Of a stretch of DNA of 64,000 bases, positions 31,105-40,222 are shown piece after piece. The DNA lies in contig NZ_CP108352.1 in assembly GCF_036237275.1 (NCBI RefSeq), forward strand, positions 2,852,001-2,916,000, read 5' to 3'. Each line of letters begins with the position of its first letter. Position 1 is the first letter of the stretch. Source of the DNA: Streptomyces sp. NBC_01353. GTDB taxonomy: Bacteria; Actinomycetota; Actinomycetes; Streptomycetales; Streptomycetaceae. The translations under genes were made by a program, and so were the position numbers. The notes under the pieces were generated by a model, which was given only the letters and a program-made list of their open reading frames with translations, had not been told where the DNA came from and did not search any database.

Positions 31105-32352
31105 TCACCGTCCATACGGGGGAAATCGCCCGGACAGTTCGCGCACTTCGGCGCGTACCCGCGCCGTCTCCTCGTGCTCGTCCCGTAGCGCGATCGTGAA
31201 CAACGCGGCGATCCGGGCCATCTCCCGGGCACCCATCCCCTGGGTGGTGACGGCGGCCGTACCGAGCCGGATGCCGCGCCCGTCCCCGTAAGGAAGAGCA
31301 CAGGTGTCGAGGACCATACCGGCGGCGGCGAGGCGCAGCCGGGCGGTGCGGCCCTCCATGCCGAGCGGGGCGGGATCGGCCGTGATCAGGTGGGTGTCGG
31401 TGCCGCCGGTGGTGACGGCGAAGCCCTCGGCGGCGAGCGCGTCGGCGAGGACGCGGGCGTGCGCGACCACCTGATGGGCGTACGCGGCGAAGGCGGGCGT
31501 CGCCGCCTCCCCGAAGGCGACGGCCTTGGCGGCGATGGTGTGCATCTGGGCGCCGCCCTGCGTGAAGGGGAAGACGGCCCGGTCGACACGGCCGGCGAGC
31601 TCGGCGCCGCAGAGGATCATCCCGCCGCGCGGACCGCGGAGCACCTTGTGCGTGGTGGCACACACCACATCGGCGTACGGGACGGGGTTGGGTGCCGCTC
31701 CCCCGGCGACGAGGCCGATGGGGTGGGCGGCGTCGGCGATGAGATAGGCGCCGGTCTCGTCGGCGATCTCGCGGAAGAGCGCGTAGTCGAGGTGACGGGG
31801 GTAGGAGATGGAGCCGCAGACGATCGCCTTGGGGCGGTGGTGGCGGGCGAGGGCGGCGACCTGCTCGTAGTCGACGAGTCCGGTCTCGGCGTCGACGCCG
31901 TAGGGCACGAAGTCGAACCAGCGCCCGGAGAAGTTGGCGGGGGAGCCGTGGGTGAGATGACCGCCGTGTTCAAGGCCCATGGCAAGGACGGTGTCCCCGG
32001 GCCGCAGGAGGGCCGCGTAGGCGGCGAGGACGGCGGAGGAACCGGAGTGGGCCTGCACGTTGGCGTGCTCGGCTCCGAAGAGCGCCTTGGCGCGGTCCAC
32101 GGCGATCCGCTCGGCGGCGTCGACGAACTCGCAGCCGCCGTGGTGGCGGGCGCCGGGATAGCCCTCGGCGTACTTGTTGGCGAGCGGGGAGCCGAGGGCG
32201 GCGAGGACGGCGGGCGAGGTGAAGTTCTCGGCCGCGATCAGCTGAAGACTGTCGGACTGCCGGCGCACCTCCCCGAGCAGCACGTCGGCGATCTCCGGGT
32301 CCTGCCGGCGCAGGACGTCGAGATCCTCTTCGGGGGGAGCGGTGACCGGCAT
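31105..32352 (-). CDS. glyA: Serine hydroxymethyltransferase
   Basis: A 415-aa PLP enzyme that interconverts serine and glycine while loading tetrahydrofolate. The PLP Lys lies in VCATTHKVLRGPRGG. Also present are LIAAENFTSPAVLAALGS near the start, YPGARHHGG and the SGSSAVLAAYAAL block. ATG 32352 follows TGGAG, and a TACATT -10-like box lies about 30 bases upstream on the minus strand. The product differs from the most common GlyA sequences (AENFTS rather than SENFTS), so it may be a second, actinobacterial type. Confidence 0.93.
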   Translation of the reverse strand: MPVTAPPEEDLDVLRRQDPEIADVLLGEVRRQSDSLQLIAAENFTSPAVLAALGSPLANKYAEGYPGARHHGGCEFVDAAERIAVDRAKALFGAEHANVQAHSGSSAVLAAYAALLRPGDTVLAMGLEHGGHLTHGSPANFSGRWFDFVPYGVDAETGLVDYEQVAALARHHRPKAIVCGSISYPRHLDYALFREIADETGAYLIADAAHPIGLVAGGAAPNPVPYADVVCATTHKVLRGPRGGMILCGAELAGRVDRAVFPFTQGGAQMHTIAAKAVAFGEAATPAFAAYAHQVVAHARVLADALAAEGFAVTTGGTDTHLITADPAPLGMEGRTARLRLAAAGMVLDTCALPYGDGRGIRLGTAAVTTQGMGAREMARIAALFTIALRDEHEETARVRAEVRELSGRFPPYGR

Positions 32353-32722
32353 CGTTGGCTCCAGGCGTGGGCTGGGCTTCAGCTCCAATGTAGGCGCGTC
32401 GGCACGGGTTTGCCCGATGTTCACCAAGCCTCTGGGCCGGATGGCCCTGGCGACCGGACCCCGCTCCCGACGCACCCCTCGCACTGCTCGGCCCCAGCAG
32501 GCCCCCCAGGCATCGTGCCGCTGCGCCGGCCTCCGGCCGTCGGACGTGGACAGCCACCCCTCAACGACGCGCAGGCACACCCGTCAGCGCCGTCACGACC
32601 GGATCCAGCGCGGTGTTGAGCCCCGCTCCCGACGCACCCCTCGCACTGCTCGGCCCCAGCGGGCCTCCCAGGCATCGCGCCGCTGCGCCGGCCTCCGGCC
32701 GTCGGACGTGGACAGCCACCCC
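32353..32722. other. Gene-free region: glyA leader and tandem duplication
   Basis: No gene is supported here. The left 100 bp hold the glyA promoter region; the rest is occupied by the first copy and the non-coding part of the second copy of a 162-bp tandem repeat described separately. Open frames across it arise from high GC content. Confidence 0.6.
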
Positions 32723-32781
32723 TCAACGACGCGCAGGCACACCCGTCAGCGCCGTCACAACCGGATCCAGCGCGGTGTTGA
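32459..32781. repeat. 162-bp tandem duplication including the phosphatase-like gene 3' end
   Basis: Segment 32459-32619 recurs at 32621-32781 with a period of 162 bp and about four mismatches. The second copy includes the true last 59 coding bases and the stop of the phosphatase-like gene (minus strand). The first copy is a detached duplicate of them beyond the stop. The few mismatches indicate a recent event. Confidence 0.92.
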
Positions 32782-33367
32782 TCTCCTCGCCGATGGAGCG
32801 GAAGAACGTGATCGGCGCACCGTACGGGTCGTTCACCTCGTCCGCCTCCGCGTTCGGGGCCAGGAGCCACCCGCGTAGAGCCGCCGCCGCACGGACCAGG
32901 GCGCGTGCGCGTTCGACCATGCCGTCGTCCAAGGGGTCCGGCAGCGTCGCCGGATCTATGGCGCGGACGAGCCGGGTGAACTCCTTCAGGGTGAAGGTGC
33001 GCAGGCCCGCCGAGTGACCCATCGAGATGACCTGCGCCCGGTGGTCCCGGGTCGCCGTCAGGACGAGGTCCGCGCGGATGACGTGCTCGTCGAGGAGCTC
33101 GCGGCCCACGAAGCCGCTGGCGTCCGCGCCGAAGTCGGCGAGGACCAGCTCCGCGTTGGCCTCCATCGGGGCGCCCTCGTGGCCCCACGTGCCCGCGCTC
33201 TCCACGATCAGGCCGCCGCCGCGGGGGTCGCCCAGGCGGTCGCACAGGGCATGGCGAGTCAGCCGCTCGGTGATCGGCGAGCGGCAGACGTTGCCGGTGC
33301 TGACGTGGAGAATGCGGAAGGAACTGCTCTCGTGCCCCGCTATGCCACGCCCCTCAGGGGCGGTCAA
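32723..33367 (-). CDS. Low-molecular-weight phosphatase-like protein lacking the usual Cys nucleophile
   Basis: A 214-aa protein of the LMW protein-tyrosine-phosphatase fold. The active-site loop reads VSTGNVCRSP where the family has VCLGNICRSP, so Ser23 replaces the nucleophilic Cys while Arg29 and the general-acid Asp of NDPYG (about 180) are kept. TTG 33367 overlaps the tsaC stop by four bases and gives the N-terminus MTAPEGRG. It may be an inactive binding protein or a phosphatase using another nucleophile. It is translationally coupled to tsaC. The last 59 bases lie in a tandem duplication. Confidence 0.87.
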   Translation of the reverse strand: MTAPEGRGIAGHESSSFRILHVSTGNVCRSPITERLTRHALCDRLGDPRGGGLIVESAGTWGHEGAPMEANAELVLADFGADASGFVGRELLDEHVIRADLVLTATRDHRAQVISMGHSAGLRTFTLKEFTRLVRAIDPATLPDPLDDGMVERARALVRAAAALRGWLLAPNAEADEVNDPYGAPITFFRSIGEEINTALDPVVTALTGVPARR

Positions 33368-34011
33368 TTGGCCACCTCGAGGTCGGGTACGACCTTCCGG
33401 AGCTCCTCCGGGGACAGCGCGCCCTCGCGCAGCAGGACGGGCACCTTGCCGGTGACGTCCACGATCGACGACGGGACGATCCCGGGGGTCGGGCCGCCGT
33501 CGAGGTACACCGAGACGGAGTCGCCCAGCATGCCCTGCGCCGCGTCGCAGTCCTCCGGCGACGGGTGGCCCGTGAGGTTCGCCGAGGAGACGGCCATCGG
33601 GCCGACCTCGGTGAGCAGCTCGATCGCGACCGGGTGCAGCGGCATCCGGATCGCCACCGTGCCCCGGGTGTCCCCCAGGTCCCACTGCAGCGACGGCTGG
33701 TGCTTGGCGACCAGCGTCAGCGCGCCCGGCCAGAACGCGTCGACGAGCTCCCACGCCTGCTCGGAGAAGTCGGTGACGAGCCCGTGCAGCGTGTTCGGGG
33801 AGCCGATGAGGACGGGCGTGGGCATGTTGCGGCCCCGGCCCTTGGCGTCCAGCAGGTCCGCGACCGCCTCCGAGCTGAAGGCGTCCGCGCCGATCCCGTA
33901 TACGGTGTCGGTGGGCAGCACGACCAGCTCGCCACGACGAACGGCGGACGCGGCCTCGCGCAGACCGGTCACACGGTCCGTCGCCTCGTTGCAGTCGTAT
34001 CGCCGAGCCAT
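33364..34011 (-). CDS. tsaC: L-threonylcarbamoyladenylate synthase
   Basis: A 215-aa Sua5/YciO/YrdC-family enzyme. It makes threonylcarbamoyl-AMP for the t6A37 modification of ANN-decoding tRNAs. Conserved blocks are LPTDTVYGIGADAFS near residue 35, KGRGRNMPTPVLIGS and SSANLTGHPSPEDC. It lacks the C-terminal Sua5 domain, so it is the short type. It lies 43 bases after prmC and overlaps the phosphatase-like gene. Confidence 0.95.
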   Translation of the reverse strand: MARRYDCNEATDRVTGLREAASAVRRGELVVLPTDTVYGIGADAFSSEAVADLLDAKGRGRNMPTPVLIGSPNTLHGLVTDFSEQAWELVDAFWPGALTLVAKHQPSLQWDLGDTRGTVAIRMPLHPVAIELLTEVGPMAVSSANLTGHPSPEDCDAAQGMLGDSVSVYLDGGPTPGIVPSSIVDVTGKVPVLLREGALSPEELRKVVPDLEVAN

Positions 34012-34054
34012 CAGCGGGCCTCCTCATACACAAGCGTGGTCATGGCAGTGCGAT

Positions 34055-34900
34055 TCACGGCATCGCCTTGCGGGCGGTGGCGAAGCGCGGCCGGTTGTTC
34101 AGGTCGGGGTGGTCGGCGGCGTCCGCCCAGCCGGCCTCCTCGTTGAAGATCCACGGCACCTGGCCGCCCTGGGTGTCCGCGTGTTCGATCACGACGAGAC
34201 CCCCCGGGCGCAGCAGCCGGTGCGCGGTGCGCTCGATCCCCCGGATCGTGTCGAGGCCGTCCTCGCCGGAGAACAGCGCCATCTCCGGGTCGTGGTCCCG
34301 CGCCTCGGGCGCGACGTACTCCCACTCGGTCAGCGGGATGTACGGCGGGTTGGAGATGACCAGGTCGACCTGGCCGTCGAGCTCCGGCAGCGCGCTCAGC
34401 GCGTCGCCCTGGTGCACGGTGACCCGCGATCCCTCGGCGTTCTTGCGGGTCCACACCAGCGCGTTGTCCGAGAGCTCCACGGCGTGCACGCGCGATCGCG
34501 GCACCTCCTGCGCCATGGCGAGCGCGATCGCCCCCGAACCGGTGCACAGGTCGACGATCAGCGGCTCGACCACGTCCATGGCCCGTACGGCGTCTATGGC
34601 CCAGCCGACGACCGACTCGGTCTCCGGACGGGGCACGAAGACGCCCGGCCCGACCTGGAGCTCCAGGTAGCGGAAGAACGCCCGGCCGGTGATGTGCTGG
34701 AGCGGTTCGCGCGCCTCCCGGCGGGCCACCGCCTCCCAGTAGCGGGCGTCGAAGTCCGCGTCCTTGACGTTGTGCAGCTCCCCCCGCTTGACGCCGTGCA
34801 CGAACGCGGCGAGCTCCTCCGCGTCGAAACGCGGAGAGGGAACGCCGGCGTCGGCCAGCCGCTGGGTGGCCTGGGCCACCTCGGCAAGCAGCAGGTTCAC
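34055..34900 (-). CDS. prmC: Release factor glutamine methyltransferase
   Basis: A 281-aa enzyme that methylates the Gln of the GGQ motif in release factors. The substrate-binding NPPY is in VISNPPYIPLTEW, and the SAM site is VDLCTGSGAIALA. GTG 34900 follows GGAGGACC. It lies 37 bases after prfA, its substrate gene, as in most bacteria. Confidence 0.96.
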   Translation of the reverse strand: MNLLLAEVAQATQRLADAGVPSPRFDAEELAAFVHGVKRGELHNVKDADFDARYWEAVARREAREPLQHITGRAFFRYLELQVGPGVFVPRPETESVVGWAIDAVRAMDVVEPLIVDLCTGSGAIALAMAQEVPRSRVHAVELSDNALVWTRKNAEGSRVTVHQGDALSALPELDGQVDLVISNPPYIPLTEWEYVAPEARDHDPEMALFSGEDGLDTIRGIERTAHRLLRPGGLVVIEHADTQGGQVPWIFNEEAGWADAADHPDLNNRPRFATARKAMP

Positions 34901-34937
34901 GCTGGTCCTCCGTGGTACGGGGTGGGGCTTACGGAAC

Positions 34938-36014
34938 TTACGCGGCGGCCAGTTTCGCAGCAGAGTCGGCGTCGACGCAGGCCTGGATCATCGCGTCCAG
35001 GTCGCCGTCGAGCACCTGGTCCAAGTTGTACGCCTTGAAGCCGACGCGGTGGTCCGAGATCCGGTTTTCCGGGAAGTTGTACGTACGGATCTTCTCGGAC
35101 CGGTCGACGGTACGGACCTGGCTGCGGCGGGCGTCGGCGGCCTTGGACTCGGCCTCCTCCTGCGCGGCGGCGAGCAGCCTGGACCGGAGGATACGCATGG
35201 CCTGCTCCTTGTTCTGGAGCTGGCTCTTCTCGTTCTGGCAGGAGGCGACGATGCCGGTCGGCAGGTGCGTGATGCGGACCGCGGAGTCGGTCGTGTTGAC
35301 GGACTGGCCGCCGGGACCGGAGGAGCGGTACACGTCGATGCGCAGGTCGTTGGCGTGGATCTCGACGTCGATCTCCTCGGCCTCGGGGGTCACGAGGACA
35401 CCGGCGGCGGAGGTGTGGATCCGGCCGGCCGACTCGGTGGCGGGCACGCGCTGCACGCGGTGCACCCCGCCCTCGTACTTCAGCCGCGCCCAGACGCCCT
35501 GGCCGGGCTCGGTCGCGCCGTTGCCGCCCTTGGTCTTCACCGCGACCTGGACGTCCTTGTAGCCGCCGAGCTCGGACTCGGTGGAGTCGATGATCTCGGT
35601 CTTCCAGCCGATGCGCTCGGCGTAGCGCAGATACATCCGCAGCAGGTCGCCGGCGAACAGGGCGGACTCGTCGCCGCCCGCGCCCGCCTTGATCTCCAGG
35701 ATGACGTCCTTGTCGTCGCTGGGGTCGCGCGGGACGAGCAGCAGCCGCAGCTTGTCGGTCAGCTCCTCGCGCGCCTTGTCCAGCTCCTTGACCTCGGCCG
35801 CGAAGTCGGGGTCCTCGTGCATCAGCTCGCGGGCGGTCTCGATGTCGTCACCGTTCTGCTTCCAGGCACGGTAGACGGCGACGATCGGGGTCAGCTCGGC
35901 GTAACGCTTGTTCAGCTTGCGCGCGTTGGCCTGGTCCGCGTGGACCGAAGGGTCAGCGAGCTTCTTCTCGAGATCGGCGTGCTCGCCGATCAGTTCCTCG
36001 ACCGCCTCGAACAT
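34938..36014 (-). CDS. prfA: Peptide chain release factor 1
   Basis: A 358-aa factor that terminates translation at UAA and UAG. The GGQ motif is in [19 protein letters not shown]. The codon-recognition segment is in the usual region before it. ATG 36014 ([12 protein letters not shown]) follows AGGAG, which excludes the longer frame. It lies about 100 bases after rpmE. Confidence 0.97.
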   Translation of the reverse strand: MFEAVEELIGEHADLEKKLADPSVHADQANARKLNKRYAELTPIVAVYRAWKQNGDDIETARELMHEDPDFAAEVKELDKAREELTDKLRLLLVPRDPSDDKDVILEIKAGAGGDESALFAGDLLRMYLRYAERIGWKTEIIDSTESELGGYKDVQVAVKTKGGNGATEPGQGVWARLKYEGGVHRVQRVPATESAGRIHTSAAGVLVTPEAEEIDVEIHANDLRIDVYRSSGPGGQSVNTTDSAVRITHLPTGIVASCQNEKSQLQNKEQAMRILRSRLLAAAQEEAESKAADARRSQVRTVDRSEKIRTYNFPENRISDHRVGFKAYNLDQVLDGDLDAMIQACVDADSAAKLAAA

Positions 36015-36112
36015 CGGGGGCTCCTGGTTTTCGTACGAACGGACTGCGGGGACGGCAAAGCGCCGGTCCGGTCCCCCCTGCGGGAGCGACCAAGGACCGG
36101 CGCAGTGACGTG

Positions 36113-36331
36113 CTACTTCGTGGCCGCAGCCTTGCCGAAGCGGGCCTCGAAGCGGGCGACGCGGCCGCCGGTGTCGAGGATCTTCTGCTTGCCCGTGTAG
36201 AACGGGTGGCACTCGGAGCAGACCTCGGCACGGATGGTGCCCTCGGTCAGGGTGCTACGGGTGGTGAACGACGCGCCACAGGTGCAGCTGACCTGGGTCT
36301 CGACGTACTGGGGGTGGATCTCGCGCTTCAA
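36113..36331 (-). CDS. rpmE: 50S ribosomal protein L31 (zinc-binding type)
   Basis: A 72-aa ribosomal protein. The Cys pairs CTC and CSEC mark the zinc-containing form, as opposed to the Cys-free form induced in zinc starvation. TTG 36331 gives MKREIHPQY and follows AGGAG. A sigma-R-type promoter lies about 105 bases upstream, in line with the known control of S. coelicolor rpmE by the thiol-oxidative stress sigma factor. Confidence 0.95.
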   Translation of the reverse strand: MKREIHPQYVETQVSCTCGASFTTRSTLTEGTIRAEVCSECHPFYTGKQKILDTGGRVARFEARFGKAAATK

Positions 36332-36433
36332 GGTGTCTCCTAGTTTCGGGAGGGCGCCGGGTCGCCGTGCGGATTGCACCTGCGTGAACCGGAGCCGACG
36401 TACCAGTCTGCCAGGACCGGCCGTATCTCCCAA

Positions 36434-36459
36434 AACCGGGTCCGTGGTGAAACTATTCC
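36434..36459 (-). promoter_or_regulatory. Sigma-R-type promoter for rpmE
   Basis: On the minus strand GGAAT (36459-36455), an 18-base spacer and GTT (36436-36434) reproduce exactly the GGAAT-N18-GTT pattern of disulphide-stress sigma-R promoters. Confidence 0.82.
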
Positions 36460-36496
36460 GGGCGGTCGAGGGACGTACGCCCGGGCTTGCGGCGGG

Positions 36497-37594
36497 CTAC
36501 TTCACGACGCCGTCGGCCTGCCCCGTGGCCGTGTCCTTCGTCGCGGAGGCGGGGATGGACTTGTCGGCCTTGAGCGCCTGCCAGACCTGTTGCGACTGGG
36601 CTTCCAGCGGTATGACGCGGTTCGGGTCGGCGGGGTCGTACCGGACCGGCATCGTGACCATGTGGACGTCCTCGGCGCCGATCTTCGAGAGCCCCTTGGC
36701 GAAGCTCATGAGTTCGTTGACGGAGTCCAGCTCGGAGTCGGGCGTGATGGCCTTGGTGGCCGTGTCCGCGATGTCCAGGAGCTTCTTGGGGTTGGTGAGG
36801 ACGCCGACGTCCTTGACCTGCTCGATGAACGCCTTCATGAAGGCCTGCTGGAGCTGGATACGGCCGAGGTCGCTGCCGTCGCCGACGGTCTTGCGGGTGC
36901 GGACCAGGCCGAGGGACTGCTCGCCGTCGAGGGTGTGGGTGCCCGGCTCGAGGTCGAGGTGGCTCTTGTCGTCCGTGATGCGCTGCGTCGTGGTGACGTC
37001 CACGCCGCCGAGCTTGTCGATCAGCTTGGTGAAGCCGGTGAAGTCGACCTCGATGTAGTGGTCCATGCGGATGCCGGACATCGACTCGACGGTCTTCACC
37101 GCGCAGGCCGGGCCGCCGACCTCGTACGCGGTGTTGAACATCGCCCGCTTCTCGCCGGCGACGGCGTTCCCCTGCCCGTCGGTGCAGGCGGGGCGCGCGA
37201 CGAGGGTGTCGCGCGGTACGGAGACGACGCTGGCCTTCTGGTGGCCCTCGTAGACGTGGACGATCATCGCGGTGTCGGAGCGGGCCCCGCCCTCGTCCTT
37301 GCCGTACGCGCCGTTGTCGCCGGAGCGCGAGTCGGAGCCGAGGACGAGGATATCCATCGAGCCGTCGTCGACGTTCTCGGGGCGTTCGGTGCCGAGCTGG
37401 GCGTTGATGTCGACGCCCTTGAGGTTGCCGTTCAGCTTGAAGTAGACGTAGCCGAGTCCGGAGCCGCCGACCACGACGAGTGCGGCCGCGCCCCAGGCGG
37501 CGACGGTCACCGCGCGGCGGCCCTTGGCGGGCGGCTTGCGTCGGCGGCCGTTGCCGCTGCCTGGTATTCGGCCGCCCCTGCTCTGCTGACTCAT
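36497..37594 (-). CDS. LytR-CpsA-Psr family glycopolymer ligase
   Basis: A 365-aa protein with a basic cytoplasmic N-terminus, one membrane helix (about 28-48) and an external LCP domain. LCP enzymes attach undecaprenyl-linked teichoic acids or other glycans to peptidoglycan. Conserved elements are the LVLGSDSRSGDN stretch, DTAMIVHVYEGHQ, VSVPRDTLV (the catalytic Arg/Asp region) and GGVDVTT. ATG 37594 is supported. It is transcribed after rho but separated by a strong terminator. Confidence 0.93.
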   Translation of the reverse strand: MSQQSRGGRIPGSGNGRRRKPPAKGRRAVTVAAWGAAALVVVGGSGLGYVYFKLNGNLKGVDINAQLGTERPENVDDGSMDILVLGSDSRSGDNGAYGKDEGGARSDTAMIVHVYEGHQKASVVSVPRDTLVARPACTDGQGNAVAGEKRAMFNTAYEVGGPACAVKTVESMSGIRMDHYIEVDFTGFTKLIDKLGGVDVTTTQRITDDKSHLDLEPGTHTLDGEQSLGLVRTRKTVGDGSDLGRIQLQQAFMKAFIEQVKDVGVLTNPKKLLDIADTATKAITPDSELDSVNELMSFAKGLSKIGAEDVHMVTMPVRYDPADPNRVIPLEAQSQQVWQALKADKSIPASATKDTATGQADGVVK

Positions 37595-37693
37595 CTGCTA
37601 CCTCAGGTCCTTGGTTCACCTTCTGTGACGGCGAAGCGCCCAAAAGGGTTGCATAGGAACCTGTGAGGTTTCGCAGAGCGACGGACCGCAACG

Positions 37694-37730
37694 CACCGCG
37701 CCCACCGTGCGAGGCACGGTGGGCGCGGTG
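37694..37730 (-). terminator. Strong terminator after rho
   Basis: A perfect 17-bp stem (37694-37710 with 37714-37730) with a 3-nt loop lies 74 bases past the rho stop codon in the direction of transcription. Confidence 0.85.
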
Positions 37731-37803
37731 ACGTTTGTCCAGGTCACGGCAGGGTTACGGCCCTAGGGGCAGGCTCCCCGCCGCGTGACGGACGTCTCTC
37801 GAG

Positions 37804-39837
37804 TCAGTCGTTGTTGCCGGCTCCGGGAGTCGTCTTCTGAATCTGGAGCAGAAACTCCCCGTTCGACTTCGTCTGCTTCATCTTGTCGAGGAGCAGCTCG
37901 ATCGCCTGCTGCTGGTCGAGCGCGTGCAGCACACGGCGCAGCTTCCAGGTGACGGCGAGCTCGTCGCTGCCGAGCAGGATCTCTTCCTTACGCGTACCCG
38001 AGGCGTCGACGTCGACGGCCGGGAAGATGCGCTTGTCGGCGAGCTTCCGGTCGAGCTTGAGCTCCATGTTGCCGGTGCCCTTGAACTCCTCGAAGATCAC
38101 CTCGTCCATGCGCGAGCCGGTGTCGACCAGCGCGGTGGCCAGGATGGTCAGCGAGCCGCCGTCCTCGATGTTGCGCGCGGCACCGAAGAAGCGCTTCGGC
38201 GGGTAGAGCGCGGTCGAGTCGACACCACCGGACAGGATGCGGCCGGAGGCCGGCGCCGCGAGGTTGTACGCGCGGCCCAGGCGGGTGATCGAGTCGAGCA
38301 GGACGACCACGTCGTGACCCAGCTCCACGAGACGCTTGGCGCGCTCGATGGCCAGCTCGGCGACCGTGGTGTGGTCCTCGGCCGGGCGGTCGAAGGTCGA
38401 GGAGATGACCTCGCCCTTGACCGACCGCTGCATGTCGGTGACCTCTTCCGGACGCTCGTCGACCAGGACGACCATCAGGTGGCACTCGGGGTTGTTGGTG
38501 GTGATCGCGTTGGCGACCGCCTGCATGATCATGGTCTTGCCGGTCTTCGGCGGGGCCACGATCAGGCCTCGCTGGCCCTTGCCGATCGGCGACACGAGGT
38601 CGATGATCCGCGTGGTCAGCACGCCCGGGTCGGTCTCCAGACGGAGCCGGTCCTGCGGGTAGAGCGGGGTCAGCTTGTTGAACTCCGGGCGGCCACGGCC
38701 GGAATCGGCGGCCATGCCGTTCGAGGAGTCCAGGCGGACCAGCGCGTTGAACTTCTCGCGGCGCTCGCCCTCCTTCGGCTGACGCACGGCGCCGGTGACG
38801 TGGTCACCCTTGCGCAGGCCGTTCTTGCGGACCTGGGCGAGGGAGACGTACACGTCGTTCGGGCCGGGCAGGTAGCCGGAGGTCCGGATGAACGCGTAGT
38901 TGTCGAGGATGTCGAGGATGCCCGCGACGGGGATCAGGACATCGTCGTCCGAGACCTGCGGCTCGCCGGTCGCGAAGTCGTCACGGCCACGACGGCCACG
39001 GCGGTCGCGGTAGCGGCCACGACGGCCACGACGGCCGCCCTCGTCGTCGAAGTCGTCCTGCGGGCCGGTGTTCGGCTGCTGGGCGCCCTGACGCTGCTGA
39101 CGCTGACCGCCCTGGCCACCGCCCTGCTGTTCGTCGCCCTTGCCGCGGTCACGGCGGTCGCGCTGACGGTCGCCGCGGTCACGGCGCTCCCCGCGCTCGC
39201 CCCGCTCGCCGCGGTCACGGCGGCCGCGACCCTCGGCGGTGTCGACGGCGGCGTCGGCCTTGGCGTCGGCGGACGTGTCCGTACGGGACTCGGTTCGGGA
39301 GTCCGTACGGGCCTCGACCTTGGCCTCGGTCTTCACGGCCTGGGCGGTCTCGGCCTTGGCCTCGCCCTCCGGGCTGCCGGCGGGCGCGGTGGCCCGGCGG
39401 CGGCGGCGCTCGCCGGCCGGCTGGTCGTCGGAGGCGGGCTGGCCGGGGATGTCGATCTGCTGCTGGGCGACGGCCTTCTCGGCCTTCTCCGCCTGCGGGG
39501 CGGAGGGCTCGGCGGCAGCCTCGGCCGTACGGGCCTTGGAGGTGGCGCGGCGCTTCGGCTTGGTCTCGGCCGCGTCGGCGGCCTTGGCGGGGGCGGAGCC
39601 CCCTCCGGCCTGCGCCTCCTTGATGACCTCGATCAGCTGGCTCTTGCGCATCCGCGCGGTGCCCCTGATGCCGAGGCCGGACGCGACCTGCTGCAGCTCG
39701 GCCAGGACCATGCCCTCGAGGCCGGTGCCGGAGCGGCGGCGCCGTGCGGTGGTGCCAGTGGCAGCACCTGCGGCGGGCGCGGCGTTGTCGACATTGTTGT
39801 CGGCAGTCACGCCCATCAGATCGGTGGTGTCGCTCAC
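37804..39837 (-). CDS. rho: Transcription termination factor Rho
   Basis: A 677-aa hexameric RNA helicase. After a Rho N-terminal segment ([18 protein letters not shown]) comes a long insertion of about 250 residues. It is Ala/Glu-rich and then Arg/Gly/Asp-rich with RDRRGR-type repeats, typical of actinobacterial Rho and thought to add RNA binding. The cold-shock-like RNA domain follows, then the ATPase with Walker A PPKTGKT and Walker B VVVLLDS. GTG 39837 follows GGAAGGA. The leader of over 300 bases may allow autoregulation. Confidence 0.96.
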   Translation of the reverse strand: MSDTTDLMGVTADNNVDNAAPAAGAATGTTARRRRSGTGLEGMVLAELQQVASGLGIRGTARMRKSQLIEVIKEAQAGGGSAPAKAADAAETKPKRRATSKARTAEAAAEPSAPQAEKAEKAVAQQQIDIPGQPASDDQPAGERRRRRATAPAGSPEGEAKAETAQAVKTEAKVEARTDSRTESRTDTSADAKADAAVDTAEGRGRRDRGERGERGERRDRGDRQRDRRDRGKGDEQQGGGQGGQRQQRQGAQQPNTGPQDDFDDEGGRRGRRGRYRDRRGRRGRDDFATGEPQVSDDDVLIPVAGILDILDNYAFIRTSGYLPGPNDVYVSLAQVRKNGLRKGDHVTGAVRQPKEGERREKFNALVRLDSSNGMAADSGRGRPEFNKLTPLYPQDRLRLETDPGVLTTRIIDLVSPIGKGQRGLIVAPPKTGKTMIMQAVANAITTNNPECHLMVVLVDERPEEVTDMQRSVKGEVISSTFDRPAEDHTTVAELAIERAKRLVELGHDVVVLLDSITRLGRAYNLAAPASGRILSGGVDSTALYPPKRFFGAARNIEDGGSLTILATALVDTGSRMDEVIFEEFKGTGNMELKLDRKLADKRIFPAVDVDASGTRKEEILLGSDELAVTWKLRRVLHALDQQQAIELLLDKMKQTKSNGEFLLQIQKTTPGAGNND

Positions 39838-40222
39838 GAAGGGTCCTTCCCTGGAGCGGACGTCGGCCATCTGGCTCGGCGACCGGTTGTGCTGTCCGAC
39901 AGCGGTCCTGGCTTGTGGACCGTGTCGGGGCGGTGGTCCCGCCGGGTACGGCGGAAGAGAAAAAGACGTGCTGTGGGTCCGGCCCGAGGCCCCCTGCTCG
40001 GCCCTCACCTGGGAAGAGCGAGGGGTGTCGTGCCGGTTCCGGAGCGTGCTCGAAACTGCTCAGGCAGGCTGCTCAGGCAGTTGGGGAGGCTCCCGGAAGA
40101 ATCGGTGGTCCCGGATGGGGACACTCAGCACCGCGCCTCAAAGGCGCCGGGTGCTGACTTGAGGTTAACACTACCGGCTCCAACAAACATTCCCCCTCTC
40201 CATCACCGGCAATCACGTGTCC
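39838..40222 (-). promoter_or_regulatory. rho leader region and thrB terminator
   Basis: A 385-bp stretch without a supported gene. Near its right end, inverted arms TCAGCACCGCGCCT and AGGCGC-GGGTGCTGA (40125-40157, one bulge) form a hairpin suited to end thrB transcription, 66 bases after its stop. A repeated GCTCAGGCAG motif occurs around 40060-40080. The rest would be the rho promoter and 5' leader; rho genes commonly regulate themselves through such leaders. Confidence 0.5.

Noticed and set aside
32342-32878. Frame spanning the tandem duplication as a repeat protein
   Set aside because: The repeated peptide results from the 162-bp duplication of a gene end and noncoding DNA; period divisible by three keeps the frame open by chance.
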